Assembly (NCBI RefSeq): GCF_020035535.1
Contig: NZ_CP083350.1
Coordinates: forward strand, 754,501 to 818,500
From: Ensifer adhaerens
GTDB lineage: Bacteria; Pseudomonadota; Alphaproteobacteria; Rhizobiales; Rhizobiaceae
DNA: 64,000 bases
Direction of reading: 5' to 3'
Position numbers and translations under genes: made by a program. The notes below the pieces were generated by a model. The model was not told the DNA's origin, did no database searches, and saw nothing but the letters and a program-made list of their open reading frames with translations. Below are positions 29,259 through 39,451 of this stretch, in pieces (within the stretch, counting starts at the first letter, position 1; the number at the start of each line of letters is the position of its first letter).

Positions 29259-30040
29259 ATGAGCGATTTTACCCCCACCGAAATGATGACGATCGCCGCC
29301 GCCCGGGCGCTTTCCAACGACGACGTCTGCTTCGTCGGCATCGGCGCGCCGTCTGCCGCCTGCAACGTCGCGCGGCTGACGCATGCGCCGGATATCACGC
29401 TGATCTACGAAAGCGGCACGGTCGGGACCAAGCCGGACGTGCTGCCGCTTTCGATCGGCGACGGCGAACTCTGCGACACCGCCCTCTTCACCGTCTCCGT
29501 GCCGGAAATGTTCCGTTACTGGCTGCAGGGCGGCCGCATCACCACCGGCTTTCTCGGCGGCGCCCAGATCGACAGGTTCGCCAATCTCAACACCACGGTC
29601 GTCGGCCCCTATGACCATCCGAAAGTGCGCCTCCCCGGCGGCGGCGGCGCGCCGGAGATCGCCTCCAATTGCGGCCGCATCTTCATCACCATGGCGCTCT
29701 CAAAGCGCGGCTTTGTCGAGAAGCTTCCCTTCATCACCTCCATGGGCCATGGCGAAGGTGGCGACCACCGCGAACGGCTCGGCATGAAGACCAAGGGACC
29801 GACCCGCGTCATCACAGACCTCTGCATCCTCGAACCGGATCCGCAGACCAAGGAACTGACCGTCGTTTCCATCCATCCGGGTGTTACGCGCGAGCAGATC
29901 GTCGAGAATTGCGGCTGGGCGATCAAGTTCGCGGATCAAGTGATCGAGACGCCGGCTCCAACCGACCTGGAACTGACCACCCTTCGCGACATCAATGCCC
30001 GCACCAAGAAGGCGCACCAGGGCAAAAAGGAGGCTGCATG

Positions 30041-30041
<1 letters not shown>
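29259..30041 (+). CDS. pcaJ: 3-oxoadipate CoA-transferase subunit B
   Basis: A 260-residue subunit B that carries the catalytic glutamate, seen in LIYESGTVGTKP, which is the E-x-G motif of the family. FLGGAQIDRFANLNTTVVGP and RLPGGGGAPEIASNC are conserved further on. It starts 11 bases after pcaI with GGGAGGATAGG upstream. Its end meets the pcaF start. Confidence 0.92.
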
Positions 30042-31246
<1,205 letters not shown>

Positions 31247-31271
31247 CCGCGGAAACAATACCGTCTAACGC

Positions 31272-31305
31272 AACGAGCCCGTCCTTTGGTAAGGACGGGC
31301 TCGTT
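31272..31305. terminator. Terminator after pcaF
   Basis: A perfect 15-bp stem (31272-31286 with 31291-31305) and a TGGT loop begins 26 bases after the pcaF stop. The stem has AA at the 5' end and TT at the 3' end but no longer T run. Confidence 0.72.
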
Positions 31306-31343
31306 GATTCGAGCGATTGAAAAGCCGGAGGCAGCCAATTTCT

Positions 31344-31455
31344 CCGTCATTCCTGTGCTTGTCACAGGAATCCAGCAGGCCCAAGGACTTGGGCCGAGAG
31401 AGTCTCTGACCCGACGGACGTCGGGTCGCTGGATCCCCGCCACGAGGGCGAGGAT
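31344..31455. repeat. RIME-like palindromic intergenic element
   Basis: About 110 bases with three nested hairpins: ATTCCTGTG/CACAGGAAT (31349-31371), GGCCCAAG/CTTGGGCC (31378-31395) and GACCCGAC/GTCGGGTC (31408-31427), plus flanking TCCAGC/GCTGGA arms (31371-31376, 31428-31433). Sequences of this kind (cgtcattcctgtgcttgt) recur between genes in Sinorhizobium and relatives as RIME elements. The repeat status is from memory, since only one copy is in this window. Confidence 0.68.
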
Positions 31456-31522
31456 GAAGCAGATTGAGGGCTCTCCCGCCAAACACCACTGTCAGCGTTC
31501 GAAGCGGCCTCTCCGCCCTGTG

Positions 31523-33535
31523 CTATTCCGACCAGATCGCAACGTCGACGGGGCCGAGCTTACGGCCGCCGACGTGGAAGGTTGCGCCCGCAGACGCCGG
31601 CACGTCCACGGCCGTCTTGCCGTAGTTGAAGGCGAAAGCGAGCTTGCCGCGGCGGGTGATGCGCAGATCGCCGAGATCGGCCAGCGCTTCGACCGAGGCC
31701 CAGCCGAGCGCATCGCCAATCACCTTGTCCAGGAGCCCGCCGCGAGCGCCGGTTGCCATGTAGCGCGCCTTGTCATTGCCGACGAGCGCCGGAGCGCCAT
31801 TGCGATAGTCGCCCTCGAAGGTCGCAAGCACGGTTTCGTTGGTGCGGACCGTTTCGCGCCAAACGCCGGCCGGATAGGTCTCGTTGCCGTAGAGTACACT
31901 TTCACCGTGAAACTCCGGCAGCGACTCGACGCGGGCGACGCTGACGTCGATCAGTGAGGCGAGCGGGCCCGGCGGCAGGCCCTCGGGGATGTGCATGTCC
32001 TCGGTTTTGCTGCCGCTGCGCGGTCCGAAAAGCACCTTGGCACCGGAGGCCGCAAGCTTCTGAACGAAGGCCTGGTCGGGAATGACGAGGTCGGGTGCCA
32101 GCACCAGCTGGTAGCCGTCGAGGTCCGAGTGCTGGCCGATGAAATCGACGTCGACTCCAAGGCGGGCAACCGTCGAATACCAGTCGAGCGCGATCTGCGA
32201 CGCCAGATAGGTGCTGCCCTGCGGCAGCGCACGCGTCGCCCAGCGCGAATTGTAGTCGAGCAGGATCGCGACCTTCGCCTTCTCGCGGCGCTCACCCTTC
32301 GGCAGACGCTTCATCTCCTCGGCCACCTGCGCGACTTCGAGATAGCCCTGGTCGGCCTCGCTGTTCGGCAGGAGCAGGCCGGCATGGAACTGCTCCTGCG
32401 CGAACGGCACCTGCCGCCAGCGGAAATAGGAGACCATATCGACGCCATGGGCATAGGCAAGCCAGGTCCAGAGGCGAACCATGCCGTCGGCCGGCGACTG
32501 GTTGTGCGAGGCCCAGTTCACCGGGCCCGGCTGTTGCTCCATCACCCAAACGCGGCCGTTGCCGACGGCGCGGTAGAGGTCGTGGTTGAAGGCCGGTTGG
32601 TCCGGATCGCCGACGCGCAGATACCGGCCCTTGTCTTCCGACGAGAGACGGCCGTTGAGCAGACCGCCCATCGGATAGACGTCCCATGACGCGATATCGA
32701 TGTCCTCGCCGACCTTATAGTGATCGAAGTCGGTGTTCTGCGACATGAAATTGTGCGTGACCGGGCGGCCCGGAGAATGCTTGCGGATGATGTCGACCTG
32801 TGCCTTGTTGAAGCTCTTCACCTGGTCGGAGGAGAAGCGGATGTAGTCGACGATATGGGTCGGGCTCGGCTCTTCCACGAGGTTGTTCGGAAGCTCGACC
32901 TCGTCGAAGCTCAGATAGTTCATCGCCCAGAAGGCCGTACCCCAGGCGCGGTTCAGCTCCTCGACCGTGCCATAACGGACTTCGAGCCATTCGCGGAAGG
33001 CGCGCAGCGCCTCGTCGGAATAGCTGTAGATCGTGTCGTGGTCGCCGTACTCGTTATCCGTCTGCCAGGCATGGACGAAAGTGTTCTTGCCATAGCGCTC
33101 GGCCATGGCTTCGGAAATGCGTGCCGCCTCGATGCGGTAGCGGCGGCTGGAGAAGCAATAGTGGCGGCGGGCGCCGAACTTGCGCACCACACCCTTGACG
33201 TCGACCGGCAGGATGTCCGGATTGCGATCGATCAGCCACTTCGGCGGTGCGGCGGTCGGCGTTCCCAAGATCACCTTGAGGCCTGCATTGCCGAGTACCT
33301 CGATGGCGTCGTCCAGCCACTCCCAATGGAACTCGCCCGAGCGGGGCTCGATCTTCGCCCAGGCGAATTCACCGATGCGCACCCAAGCAAGGCCGAGCTC
33401 GACCATGCGGCGGGCATCCTCTTCCCATTTTTCGCGCGGCCACTGCTCCGGATAGTAGCAGACGCCGAGTTCCAGCATGTCGGTCTGCTGCTCTTTGGCG
33501 TTGAAGCGGTTCGATCTCGTCAGGGGCATGTGCAC
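31523..33535 (-). CDS. Beta-galactosidase, glycoside hydrolase family 42
   Basis: A 670-residue GH42 enzyme. The TIM barrel begins LELGVCYYPEQWPREKWEED. The acid/base glutamate is in HAWQTDNEYGDHDT (~160-173), and the nucleophile is probably in VWVMEQQPGPVNW (~334-346). The C-terminal trimerisation and beta domains are present. There is no signal peptide, so it acts on imported galactosides. The start is GTG 33535 with GAAGGA eight bases upstream; a start at 33478 (MLELGV) is also possible. It has its own LacI-type operator at 33604-33619 and lies downstream of the sugar ABC operon. Confidence 0.9.
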   Translation of the reverse strand: MHMPLTRSNRFNAKEQQTDMLELGVCYYPEQWPREKWEEDARRMVELGLAWVRIGEFAWAKIEPRSGEFHWEWLDDAIEVLGNAGLKVILGTPTAAPPKWLIDRNPDILPVDVKGVVRKFGARRHYCFSSRRYRIEAARISEAMAERYGKNTFVHAWQTDNEYGDHDTIYSYSDEALRAFREWLEVRYGTVEELNRAWGTAFWAMNYLSFDEVELPNNLVEEPSPTHIVDYIRFSSDQVKSFNKAQVDIIRKHSPGRPVTHNFMSQNTDFDHYKVGEDIDIASWDVYPMGGLLNGRLSSEDKGRYLRVGDPDQPAFNHDLYRAVGNGRVWVMEQQPGPVNWASHNQSPADGMVRLWTWLAYAHGVDMVSYFRWRQVPFAQEQFHAGLLLPNSEADQGYLEVAQVAEEMKRLPKGERREKAKVAILLDYNSRWATRALPQGSTYLASQIALDWYSTVARLGVDVDFIGQHSDLDGYQLVLAPDLVIPDQAFVQKLAASGAKVLFGPRSGSKTEDMHIPEGLPPGPLASLIDVSVARVESLPEFHGESVLYGNETYPAGVWRETVRTNETVLATFEGDYRNGAPALVGNDKARYMATGARGGLLDKVIGDALGWASVEALADLGDLRITRRGKLAFAFNYGKTAVDVPASAGATFHVGGRKLGPVDVAIWSE

Positions 33536-33603
33536 GGGTCCGGTCCTTCGTCATTCTCTCGGCCGGTTGGGTCCGGCCTCGGGTTTGTCAGTACGGCCTT
33601 GAA

Positions 33604-33619
33604 ATATAAACGTTTATAT
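33604..33619. promoter_or_regulatory. LacI-type operator before the GH42 gene
   Basis: ATATAAACGTTTATAT is a perfect 16-bp palindrome with the central CG of LacI-family operators. It lies 69 bases upstream of the GTG start. The same AAACGTTT core occurs twice before the ABC operon at 40661-40689, so one regulator (33661-34713) probably controls both units. Confidence 0.78.
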
Positions 33620-33660
33620 TCAAAGACATGAAAGAGCGCCCAGATTGGGCGCGAAATTCG

Positions 33661-34713
33661 TCAACGGTTCGGGTTCAAGCGGTCGTCGCAGCGCTCGATC
33701 AGGTTCGGCATCAGAAGCGTCTGCAGCGCCTCCGGCGGCTCGCCCTCCATGCGCCTGAGGATGTAGGCGCCGAGCAGGCTGCTCGGTTCGCTGATCGGCA
33801 GATAGTAGGTGGTGATCGGCGGCGCGAAATACTGGCTGACATTGAGATCGTCGGTGGCGTTGATCACCGCGTCACGGCCGTGCACCAGCCCGCGCTCATG
33901 GAAGCCCGAGAAAGCGCCGAGTGCGGAGGCTTCGTTGGCGCAGATATAGGCGGTCGGCGGATCGCTCAGCTCCGACATGGTCAGCACGTTCTCGCGGCCG
34001 AAGGCCGGCGTCAGCCGGCCATGGGCGACGAGCGCCGGATCATAGGGGAGGCCTGCGACTTCAAGCGCATGTTTGTAGGCCTCGAGCCGAGTGATGCCGT
34101 AGCTCAGGTCCGAGAGCGGATTGAGCAGCGCGATGCGGCGATGGCCGCGCTCGGTGAGCCGCGCCATCGACACCCGGATCATCTGCTCGTTGTCGGCATC
34201 GACATAGGCATGCGGCGCATTGTGAATGCTGGTGCCGTAGGTGACGAACGGGAAGTCCGCCGCCTGCATGGTGCGGATGCGTGGATCGTCGGCGCGCGTG
34301 CCGGAGATGATGATGCCGTCGGCCTTTTTCAGCGATACGATCTGCTTGATGACCGCCTGGCTTTCTTCAAAATTCCGGACCGCATAGAGCGAGACGCGAT
34401 AGGGGCTGTCTTCGAGCGCCCAGGAAATGCCGCTCAGGAGCTGGGCGTATTCGACGCCTTCCCATTCGTTCTGCTTCGGGCCCGGCGCGGTCATGATGGC
34501 TGCGACCTGATAGGTCTTGCCGGTGCGCAACTGCACGCCATGCATGTTGAGCTCGTAGCCGACGCGTTCCGCCGCCTCGATTACGATCGCGCGCGTCTCC
34601 GGGCGAACCTGAGGCGAATGCTTCAGGGCCTTGGAAACGGTGGCGATGGAAAGCCCCGTCTCCTGCGCAATGGTCTTGATCGTCGGTCTCTGCATGGCGG
34701 TTCTGCTCGTCAC
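33661..34713 (-). CDS. LacI-family regulator of the galactoside operon
   Basis: A 350-residue LacI/GalR regulator. The helix-turn-helix is PTIKTIAQETGLSIATVSKA, followed by the hinge helix (HGVQLRTGKTYQ) and a periplasmic-binding-protein-like sensor domain. It begins with GTG 34713, overlapping the upstream glycosidase stop by four bases (GTGA); ATG 34695 is an alternative. AAACGTTT palindromes lie before the operon and before the downstream GH42 gene, the expected binding sites. A paralogue is encoded at 47073-48146. Confidence 0.88.
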   Translation of the reverse strand: MTSRTAMQRPTIKTIAQETGLSIATVSKALKHSPQVRPETRAIVIEAAERVGYELNMHGVQLRTGKTYQVAAIMTAPGPKQNEWEGVEYAQLLSGISWALEDSPYRVSLYAVRNFEESQAVIKQIVSLKKADGIIISGTRADDPRIRTMQAADFPFVTYGTSIHNAPHAYVDADNEQMIRVSMARLTERGHRRIALLNPLSDLSYGITRLEAYKHALEVAGLPYDPALVAHGRLTPAFGRENVLTMSELSDPPTAYICANEASALGAFSGFHERGLVHGRDAVINATDDLNVSQYFAPPITTYYLPISEPSSLLGAYILRRMEGEPPEALQTLLMPNLIERCDDRLNPNR

Positions 34714-36413
34714 GGGTTGTCAGCGCTGAGCGATGCTGCCAGCACAAGATAGACTGCGGATGTCCAGGCGAATGCGCGATCGCGAAGGCCCCTCCCCGAG
34801 CGCGCGTCGAAGTTTTCGGCCATACCGCTTTTGCTCGCAAGTGAACAGAACTTTTCCGCGACCTCATGCGCAAGTTCAATCTTCCCTTGCCGGCGCAGAC
34901 CGTCCCACAGAAGCATCGTCGTCGGCGCCCAGATCGGCCCGCGCCAGTAACCGTCGTCCTCGTAGAAGGAACTCTTCGGGCTTTCAGTTGCCGGTCCCCA
35001 TTCGGTGATGAAACCGCCGGCCACGAGCCGCGCGACAAGCTTCTCGCGCATGTCAGGCGTCAGACGCGAACCGAGCAGCAGCGGCATGAACTGGATGAGG
35101 TTTTCGCCCGGCAGTATCCGCTCTGGATCCGCGGCGAGCCGCGCGCCAAAGGTCTCACCGGTCCAGAGGCGCTCGAACAGCAACGCCTGCAGGTCGTCAG
35201 CTTTCCGCCGCCACGTCGCTTGGCGTTCCGTGTCGTCTTCCAGCAGATCCGCCAGCGTCTCGCAGGCAAGGATCAGGAAAACAGGCAAATCCGGCGAGAT
35301 CACCGGGCCGCCTTCGGCAAAGAACGTGGCGTTGTCCCAGCCGCTGTCGTTGCCGTGGAAATAGGACGGCAGGCTCGTCGCATCCCCGCGGCCGTAGGTC
35401 AGCCAGTAATCCAACTGCTTGCCGATGGCGTCGCGCAGGTAAGACTTGCGCTCTGCCGTCAGGAAGCTCGGGTCGGCAGCCGCGATCAGCGACACCGCCC
35501 AGCCATGTACCGGCGGCTTGGTGAAGGCGAACAGCACGTCGCGGTCGTTGATGTAGTCCGGCAGCAGGCCGGAGGCGTCCTGATGGTCGAAGATTGCTGC
35601 GAACTGATCGAAGGCGAGATCCGGATCGAAGGCAGCCACACCGAGAGCGGAGAAGGCGTTGTCCCAGCTCCAGATGTTGATCATGTGGTTCTTCGACATG
35701 TAGATCGCCGGCCGCGTCAGCGCGCCACCTGCTGGAACGCCATTGGCCCAAAGCAGATAACTTGCGAGACAATGCGCCTCGTCCCGGCCTTCAACGCCCT
35801 TGGGAACACGTGCATACCATTCGGCGAATTCGGCCGCAGCACCGGAAAGCGCCTCGGCGAAGTGACCCGGACGGCCCAAAGGCGGCACGGTGCGGAAGAA
35901 ATCGACATTGCCCTCGAAAGCCCCGGCCCCCGAAAACGCGAAGGACACGTCTTCGGAATGATCGTGCTGCCAGGCGCCGGTAACCTTCAGGTTGCCGGTG
36001 ATAGCCCGCGGAATGAACTTGACGTTCTCGACCGCGGCGACCAGGCAATCCTCGCCTTGAGGCGTGCGGTAGACATAGTCGTAACGCGAGCCTTCGAGAT
36101 GGAAGCGCACGCCGGCCCGCTTGCCGGCAATATGCAGCCGCTCCCCTTCGCCGATGACAAACGTCACCTCGCCCTCGCCGATGCGAGCATCGAGCCGTTC
36201 CGGGGAAAGCACGAGCACGGGCGTCGCGGTCATCCCGGCTGCATCGAGAAACTCGACGCGGCAGAGGCGGCCGAGCGACGGCCGCTCGTCGCCGCCGGCA
36301 ACGTGGCGCAGATAAAGCGCTCGCTCGCCGTCGCGACCCGGTACCCGCATCATCGAGAGCGTCAGGAACCGGCCCCTGCGGCTGAAGGGGACAAATTCGA
36401 TATCGAACAGCAT
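34710..36413 (-). CDS. GH63-like (alpha/alpha)6-barrel glycosidase
   Basis: A 567-residue protein with an N-terminal beta-rich domain (~1-190) and a C-terminal helical barrel. Barrel motifs include NIWSWDNAFSALGVAAFDPD, YFHGNDSGWDNATFFAEGG and DDGYWRGPIWAPTTMLLWDG, characteristic of GH63/GH37-type alpha-glucosidases and trehalases. There is no signal peptide, so it acts in the cytoplasm on imported sugar. It lies between the inner permease gene (4 bases upstream) and the LacI gene. Together with the GH42 enzyme it suggests an oligosaccharide with more than one type of linkage. Exact specificity is unknown. Confidence 0.78.
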   Translation of the reverse strand: MLFDIEFVPFSRRGRFLTLSMMRVPGRDGERALYLRHVAGGDERPSLGRLCRVEFLDAAGMTATPVLVLSPERLDARIGEGEVTFVIGEGERLHIAGKRAGVRFHLEGSRYDYVYRTPQGEDCLVAAVENVKFIPRAITGNLKVTGAWQHDHSEDVSFAFSGAGAFEGNVDFFRTVPPLGRPGHFAEALSGAAAEFAEWYARVPKGVEGRDEAHCLASYLLWANGVPAGGALTRPAIYMSKNHMINIWSWDNAFSALGVAAFDPDLAFDQFAAIFDHQDASGLLPDYINDRDVLFAFTKPPVHGWAVSLIAAADPSFLTAERKSYLRDAIGKQLDYWLTYGRGDATSLPSYFHGNDSGWDNATFFAEGGPVISPDLPVFLILACETLADLLEDDTERQATWRRKADDLQALLFERLWTGETFGARLAADPERILPGENLIQFMPLLLGSRLTPDMREKLVARLVAGGFITEWGPATESPKSSFYEDDGYWRGPIWAPTTMLLWDGLRRQGKIELAHEVAEKFCSLASKSGMAENFDARSGRGLRDRAFAWTSAVYLVLAASLSADNP

Positions 36414-36417
36414 GCCC

Positions 36418-37230
36418 TTATCCCTTCACCGACGAGCCGACCGCGCCATCCATGATGTAGCGCTGGGCGACGAAGAAGAGTGCCAGCGGCGGCAGGCAGA
36501 GGATGACGGTGATCGCGGCGATAGACGTCACATCCACCTCGTGCAGGCCCTTGAACATCGAAAGCCCGAGCGTCAGCGTGTATTTCGACTGATCGTTGAG
36601 GAAGATCAACGGGCCGAGATAGTCGTTCCAGGCGTTCATGAAGTGGAAGGTGCCGACCAGCACCAAGGCCGGCATCATCAGCGGCAGATGGATGCGCCAG
36701 TAGATGTCGAAAGCGTTGGCGCCGTCCATGCGCGCGGCTTCATCGATCTCCATCGGCACGGTCATGATGTACTGGCGCAGCAGGAAGACGAAGAAGGCGT
36801 CGGCGAAATAGGCGGGCACGATCAAGGGCTTCAGCGTGTTGATCCAGCCGAGCAGGTTGAACTCCATGTAGAGCGGGATCATTTTCACGTCCCACGGGAT
36901 CATCATGGTGGCAAGCAGCAGAATAAACAGTGGGTCACGGCCGGGGAAACGGAACCGGGCAAAGCCATAGGCAACGAGCGACGAGGAGATCAGCTGGCCA
37001 ATGGTCGACAGCACCACGACGATCAGCGAATTGGTGAGGTAGGTGCCGAAGGGCTGCTTGTTCCAGGCGGCGGCAAAGTTCTCCCAATGCCATTCCGACG
37101 GCCAGAAGACCGGCGGGAACTGGTAGAGCTCGGCTGAGCTTTTGATTGCCGTCATGAAGGTCCAGTAGAACGGCGCGATGAACAGCGCCGAGAGCAGGAT
37201 GAGCGCGGAATAGAGCAGGGTCTTACGCAT
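36418..37230 (-). CDS. Sugar ABC transporter permease (MalG type)
   Basis: A 270-residue membrane protein with six hydrophobic segments, the second permease of a CUT1 carbohydrate ABC transporter. The ATPase-contact EAA loop is EIDEAARMDGANAFDIYWRI (~178-197), followed by HLPLMMPAL. It overlaps the first permease by eight bases. ATG 37230 is preferred over 37242 because GGAGA is spaced correctly for it. Confidence 0.9.
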   Translation of the reverse strand: MRKTLLYSALILLSALFIAPFYWTFMTAIKSSAELYQFPPVFWPSEWHWENFAAAWNKQPFGTYLTNSLIVVVLSTIGQLISSSLVAYGFARFRFPGRDPLFILLLATMMIPWDVKMIPLYMEFNLLGWINTLKPLIVPAYFADAFFVFLLRQYIMTVPMEIDEAARMDGANAFDIYWRIHLPLMMPALVLVGTFHFMNAWNDYLGPLIFLNDQSKYTLTLGLSMFKGLHEVDVTSIAAITVILCLPPLALFFVAQRYIMDGAVGSSVKG

Positions 37231-38182
37231 TGTGCTCTCCATCGTTCTGGCGAACTTCGCCTTCGTAATAGACCCAGGCGGCCGACCAGCGCATGACGCC
37301 GAGGCTGAGCAGAAGCACGATGATGAACATCACCCAGGAGCCGGCGGCGGCGTAGCCCATGTCGAAATACTTGAAGGCGTTGTCGTAGATGTACATGGCG
37401 AAGAAATAGGTGGAGCCGAGCGGGCCGCCCTTGGTCAGAAGCAGCGCGATCGTCAACTGCTGGAAGGCGGAGATGATCGAGGTGATGAAGGTGAAGAGCA
37501 GCATCGGCCCGAGCATCGGGAGCGTGATGAACAGCATCTGCGCCCAGCCGGGAACGCCCGAAACCGTCGCCGCCTCGTAGAGTTCCTTCGGGATCGCTTT
37601 CAGGCCCGTCAGAAGGATCAGCATGGTGCCGCCAAGCCCCCAGAGGCTGGCGATGATGATGGCGACGATCGCCAGGTTCGGGTCGCCGAGCCAGTTCGGC
37701 CCCTCGATGCCGACGAAGGACAGCATGAAGTTCAGCAGGCCGTATTCCCGGCTGTAGATCCAGCTCCAGATCGTCACCAGCGCGACGCCGGAAATGACGC
37801 TCGGCAGGTAGAAGGCAGTGCGGAAGAAGCCGCTGGCGAAGGTGATGTGGTGCAGCATCAGCGCCAGTAGGAACGACATGACGATGTTGAACGGCACGTA
37901 GATCGCCGCGAACTTCACCGTGATCCAGAGGCTTTCCCAGAACTGCGGGTCCTCGAAGAGCATGGAGCGGTAGTTCTCGAGGCCGACGAAGCTGCGCTCG
38001 CCGACGACAGGCCAGTCATAGAAGCTCATCGTCAGCGAGAAAACGAGCGGACCGAGCGTGAAGAACAGGAACCCGAGAATCCACGGGGAGATGAACAGAT
38101 AGGCCGCGATGTGGCGGGCGAAGCCTGAGCGCTTGCGCTTGACCACCGTCGGCTCCGCCGCTGTTGCATAGGTCATGTCCAT
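37223..38182 (-). CDS. Sugar ABC transporter permease (MalF type)
   Basis: A 319-residue inner-membrane protein, first permease of the CUT1 transporter, with six hydrophobic segments. The EAA loop reads ELYEAATVSGVPGWAQMLFI (~210-229) followed by TLPMLGP. Two ATGs are possible, 38182 and 38176; GGGGAG is better spaced for the second. The gene lies 19 bases after the binding protein. Confidence 0.9.
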   Translation of the reverse strand: MDMTYATAAEPTVVKRKRSGFARHIAAYLFISPWILGFLFFTLGPLVFSLTMSFYDWPVVGERSFVGLENYRSMLFEDPQFWESLWITVKFAAIYVPFNIVMSFLLALMLHHITFASGFFRTAFYLPSVISGVALVTIWSWIYSREYGLLNFMLSFVGIEGPNWLGDPNLAIVAIIIASLWGLGGTMLILLTGLKAIPKELYEAATVSGVPGWAQMLFITLPMLGPMLLFTFITSIISAFQQLTIALLLTKGGPLGSTYFFAMYIYDNAFKYFDMGYAAAGSWVMFIIVLLLSLGVMRWSAAWVYYEGEVRQNDGEHNA

Positions 38183-38201
38183 CTCCCCGGGCTCCCTTTT
38201 C

Positions 38202-39431
38202 TTACTTGATCAGCCGCTTCGAGCGGGCAACCGCCTCGTCGAGATGCTGCTTGGCATTGCCCTGATCGATCATCGTCGCCTCGATGGCACGGGCGAGATT
38301 GTCCTGGACCTTGCCCCAGTTGGCGTTCTTCAGGAACGCATGGGTCTCGGTGTTGGAGGTCGCGAGGATGTCGAAGAAGGGCTTGTAGATCGGGTCCTTG
38401 GTCATGCCCTTTTCTTCCGCGACGCTGGTGCGAACCGGCAGGTCGTTGACGCGCATGGCAACGGCTTCGGGCGACGAGAAGAACTTGACGAATTCCCAGG
38501 CGAGGTCCGGATGGGCCGCATCCTTGGCGATCGAGATCGCCGAGACGCCGAGCGCCGAATGCGCGGTCTTGTCGCCGAACTTCGGCAGCGGCGCCACGCC
38601 ATACTTGATGCCGGATGCATCGATGCCGGACTTCGACCACATGGCGCTCTGGAACATGGCGATCTTGCCGCCCTTGAAGAGCGTGCTGCCCGACGTGTCG
38701 TCGCCGAGGTTCAGCGTGATCGCTTCCTGCTTCTTGGCCATATCGCCGAACATGTCGAGCACCTGCGCAGCCGCATCGCTGTTCATGTAGCCGTCGATCT
38801 GCTTGCCGTCGTCGGAGATGTATTTCGTGCCGTTCGACCAGAGGAACTGCTCGAAGTCGTACGGATCCGGCTTGGCGTCGACGGCAAAGCCGTAAACCTT
38901 GTTCGGCTCGTCACGGAACTTGGCAGCCTTGGCGCGCAGGTCGTCCCAGGTCCAGCCGTCCTTCGGCTCCTCGACGCCGGCCTTGGCGAACATGTCCTTG
39001 TTGTAGAAGACGACTTGCGTGGTGAAGCCCGACGGCATGCCGTAGGTCTTGCCCTCGACACGAACCGTGTTCATCAGACCCTTCGGGAAATCGTCCGGCT
39101 TGATCTCGGCCGCGTCCTTGGCGATCAGATCGTCGAGCGGCTTCAGCGACGTGTAGTACTGCGGGAAGTTCCACATATACATGACGTCAGGCGGGTTGCC
39201 GGCGCCGAAGGCGGCGATCAGCTTCTGATCGTAGCCGTCTGCGTAGGGCTCGACCTGAACCTTCACGCCCGGGTGCTTTTCCTCGAACTTCTTGGCGATT
39301 TCCTGCTGGATCGCCAGGCTTTCATCCGTGTCCCAGGTCGCAAAACGCAGCACTTCTTCCGCGCGGGCCGTTGCGGTTCCGGCCATCGCCAGAACCATCA
39401 GCGAGCCGATGATCGACTTCCTGTTAAGCAT
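38202..39431 (-). CDS. Sugar ABC transporter substrate-binding protein
   Basis: A 409-residue family 1 solute-binding protein. A signal peptide covers ~1-24 (LNRKSIIGSLMVLAMAGTAT, then ARAEE). The mature protein has the MalE-type core: KFEEKHPGVKVQVEPYADGY, PPDVMYMWN and GFTTQVVFYNKDMFAKAGVE. The start at 39431 follows GGAGGAGA and is fixed by the signal peptide. The operon's glycosidases point to galactosides or mixed oligosaccharides as ligand. It lies 20 bases after the ATPase gene. Confidence 0.92.
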   Translation of the reverse strand: MLNRKSIIGSLMVLAMAGTATARAEEVLRFATWDTDESLAIQQEIAKKFEEKHPGVKVQVEPYADGYDQKLIAAFGAGNPPDVMYMWNFPQYYTSLKPLDDLIAKDAAEIKPDDFPKGLMNTVRVEGKTYGMPSGFTTQVVFYNKDMFAKAGVEEPKDGWTWDDLRAKAAKFRDEPNKVYGFAVDAKPDPYDFEQFLWSNGTKYISDDGKQIDGYMNSDAAAQVLDMFGDMAKKQEAITLNLGDDTSGSTLFKGGKIAMFQSAMWSKSGIDASGIKYGVAPLPKFGDKTAHSALGVSAISIAKDAAHPDLAWEFVKFFSSPEAVAMRVNDLPVRTSVAEEKGMTKDPIYKPFFDILATSNTETHAFLKNANWGKVQDNLARAIEATMIDQGNAKQHLDEAVARSKRLIK

Positions 39432-39451
39432 GCTTCTCCTCCTCATACGGG

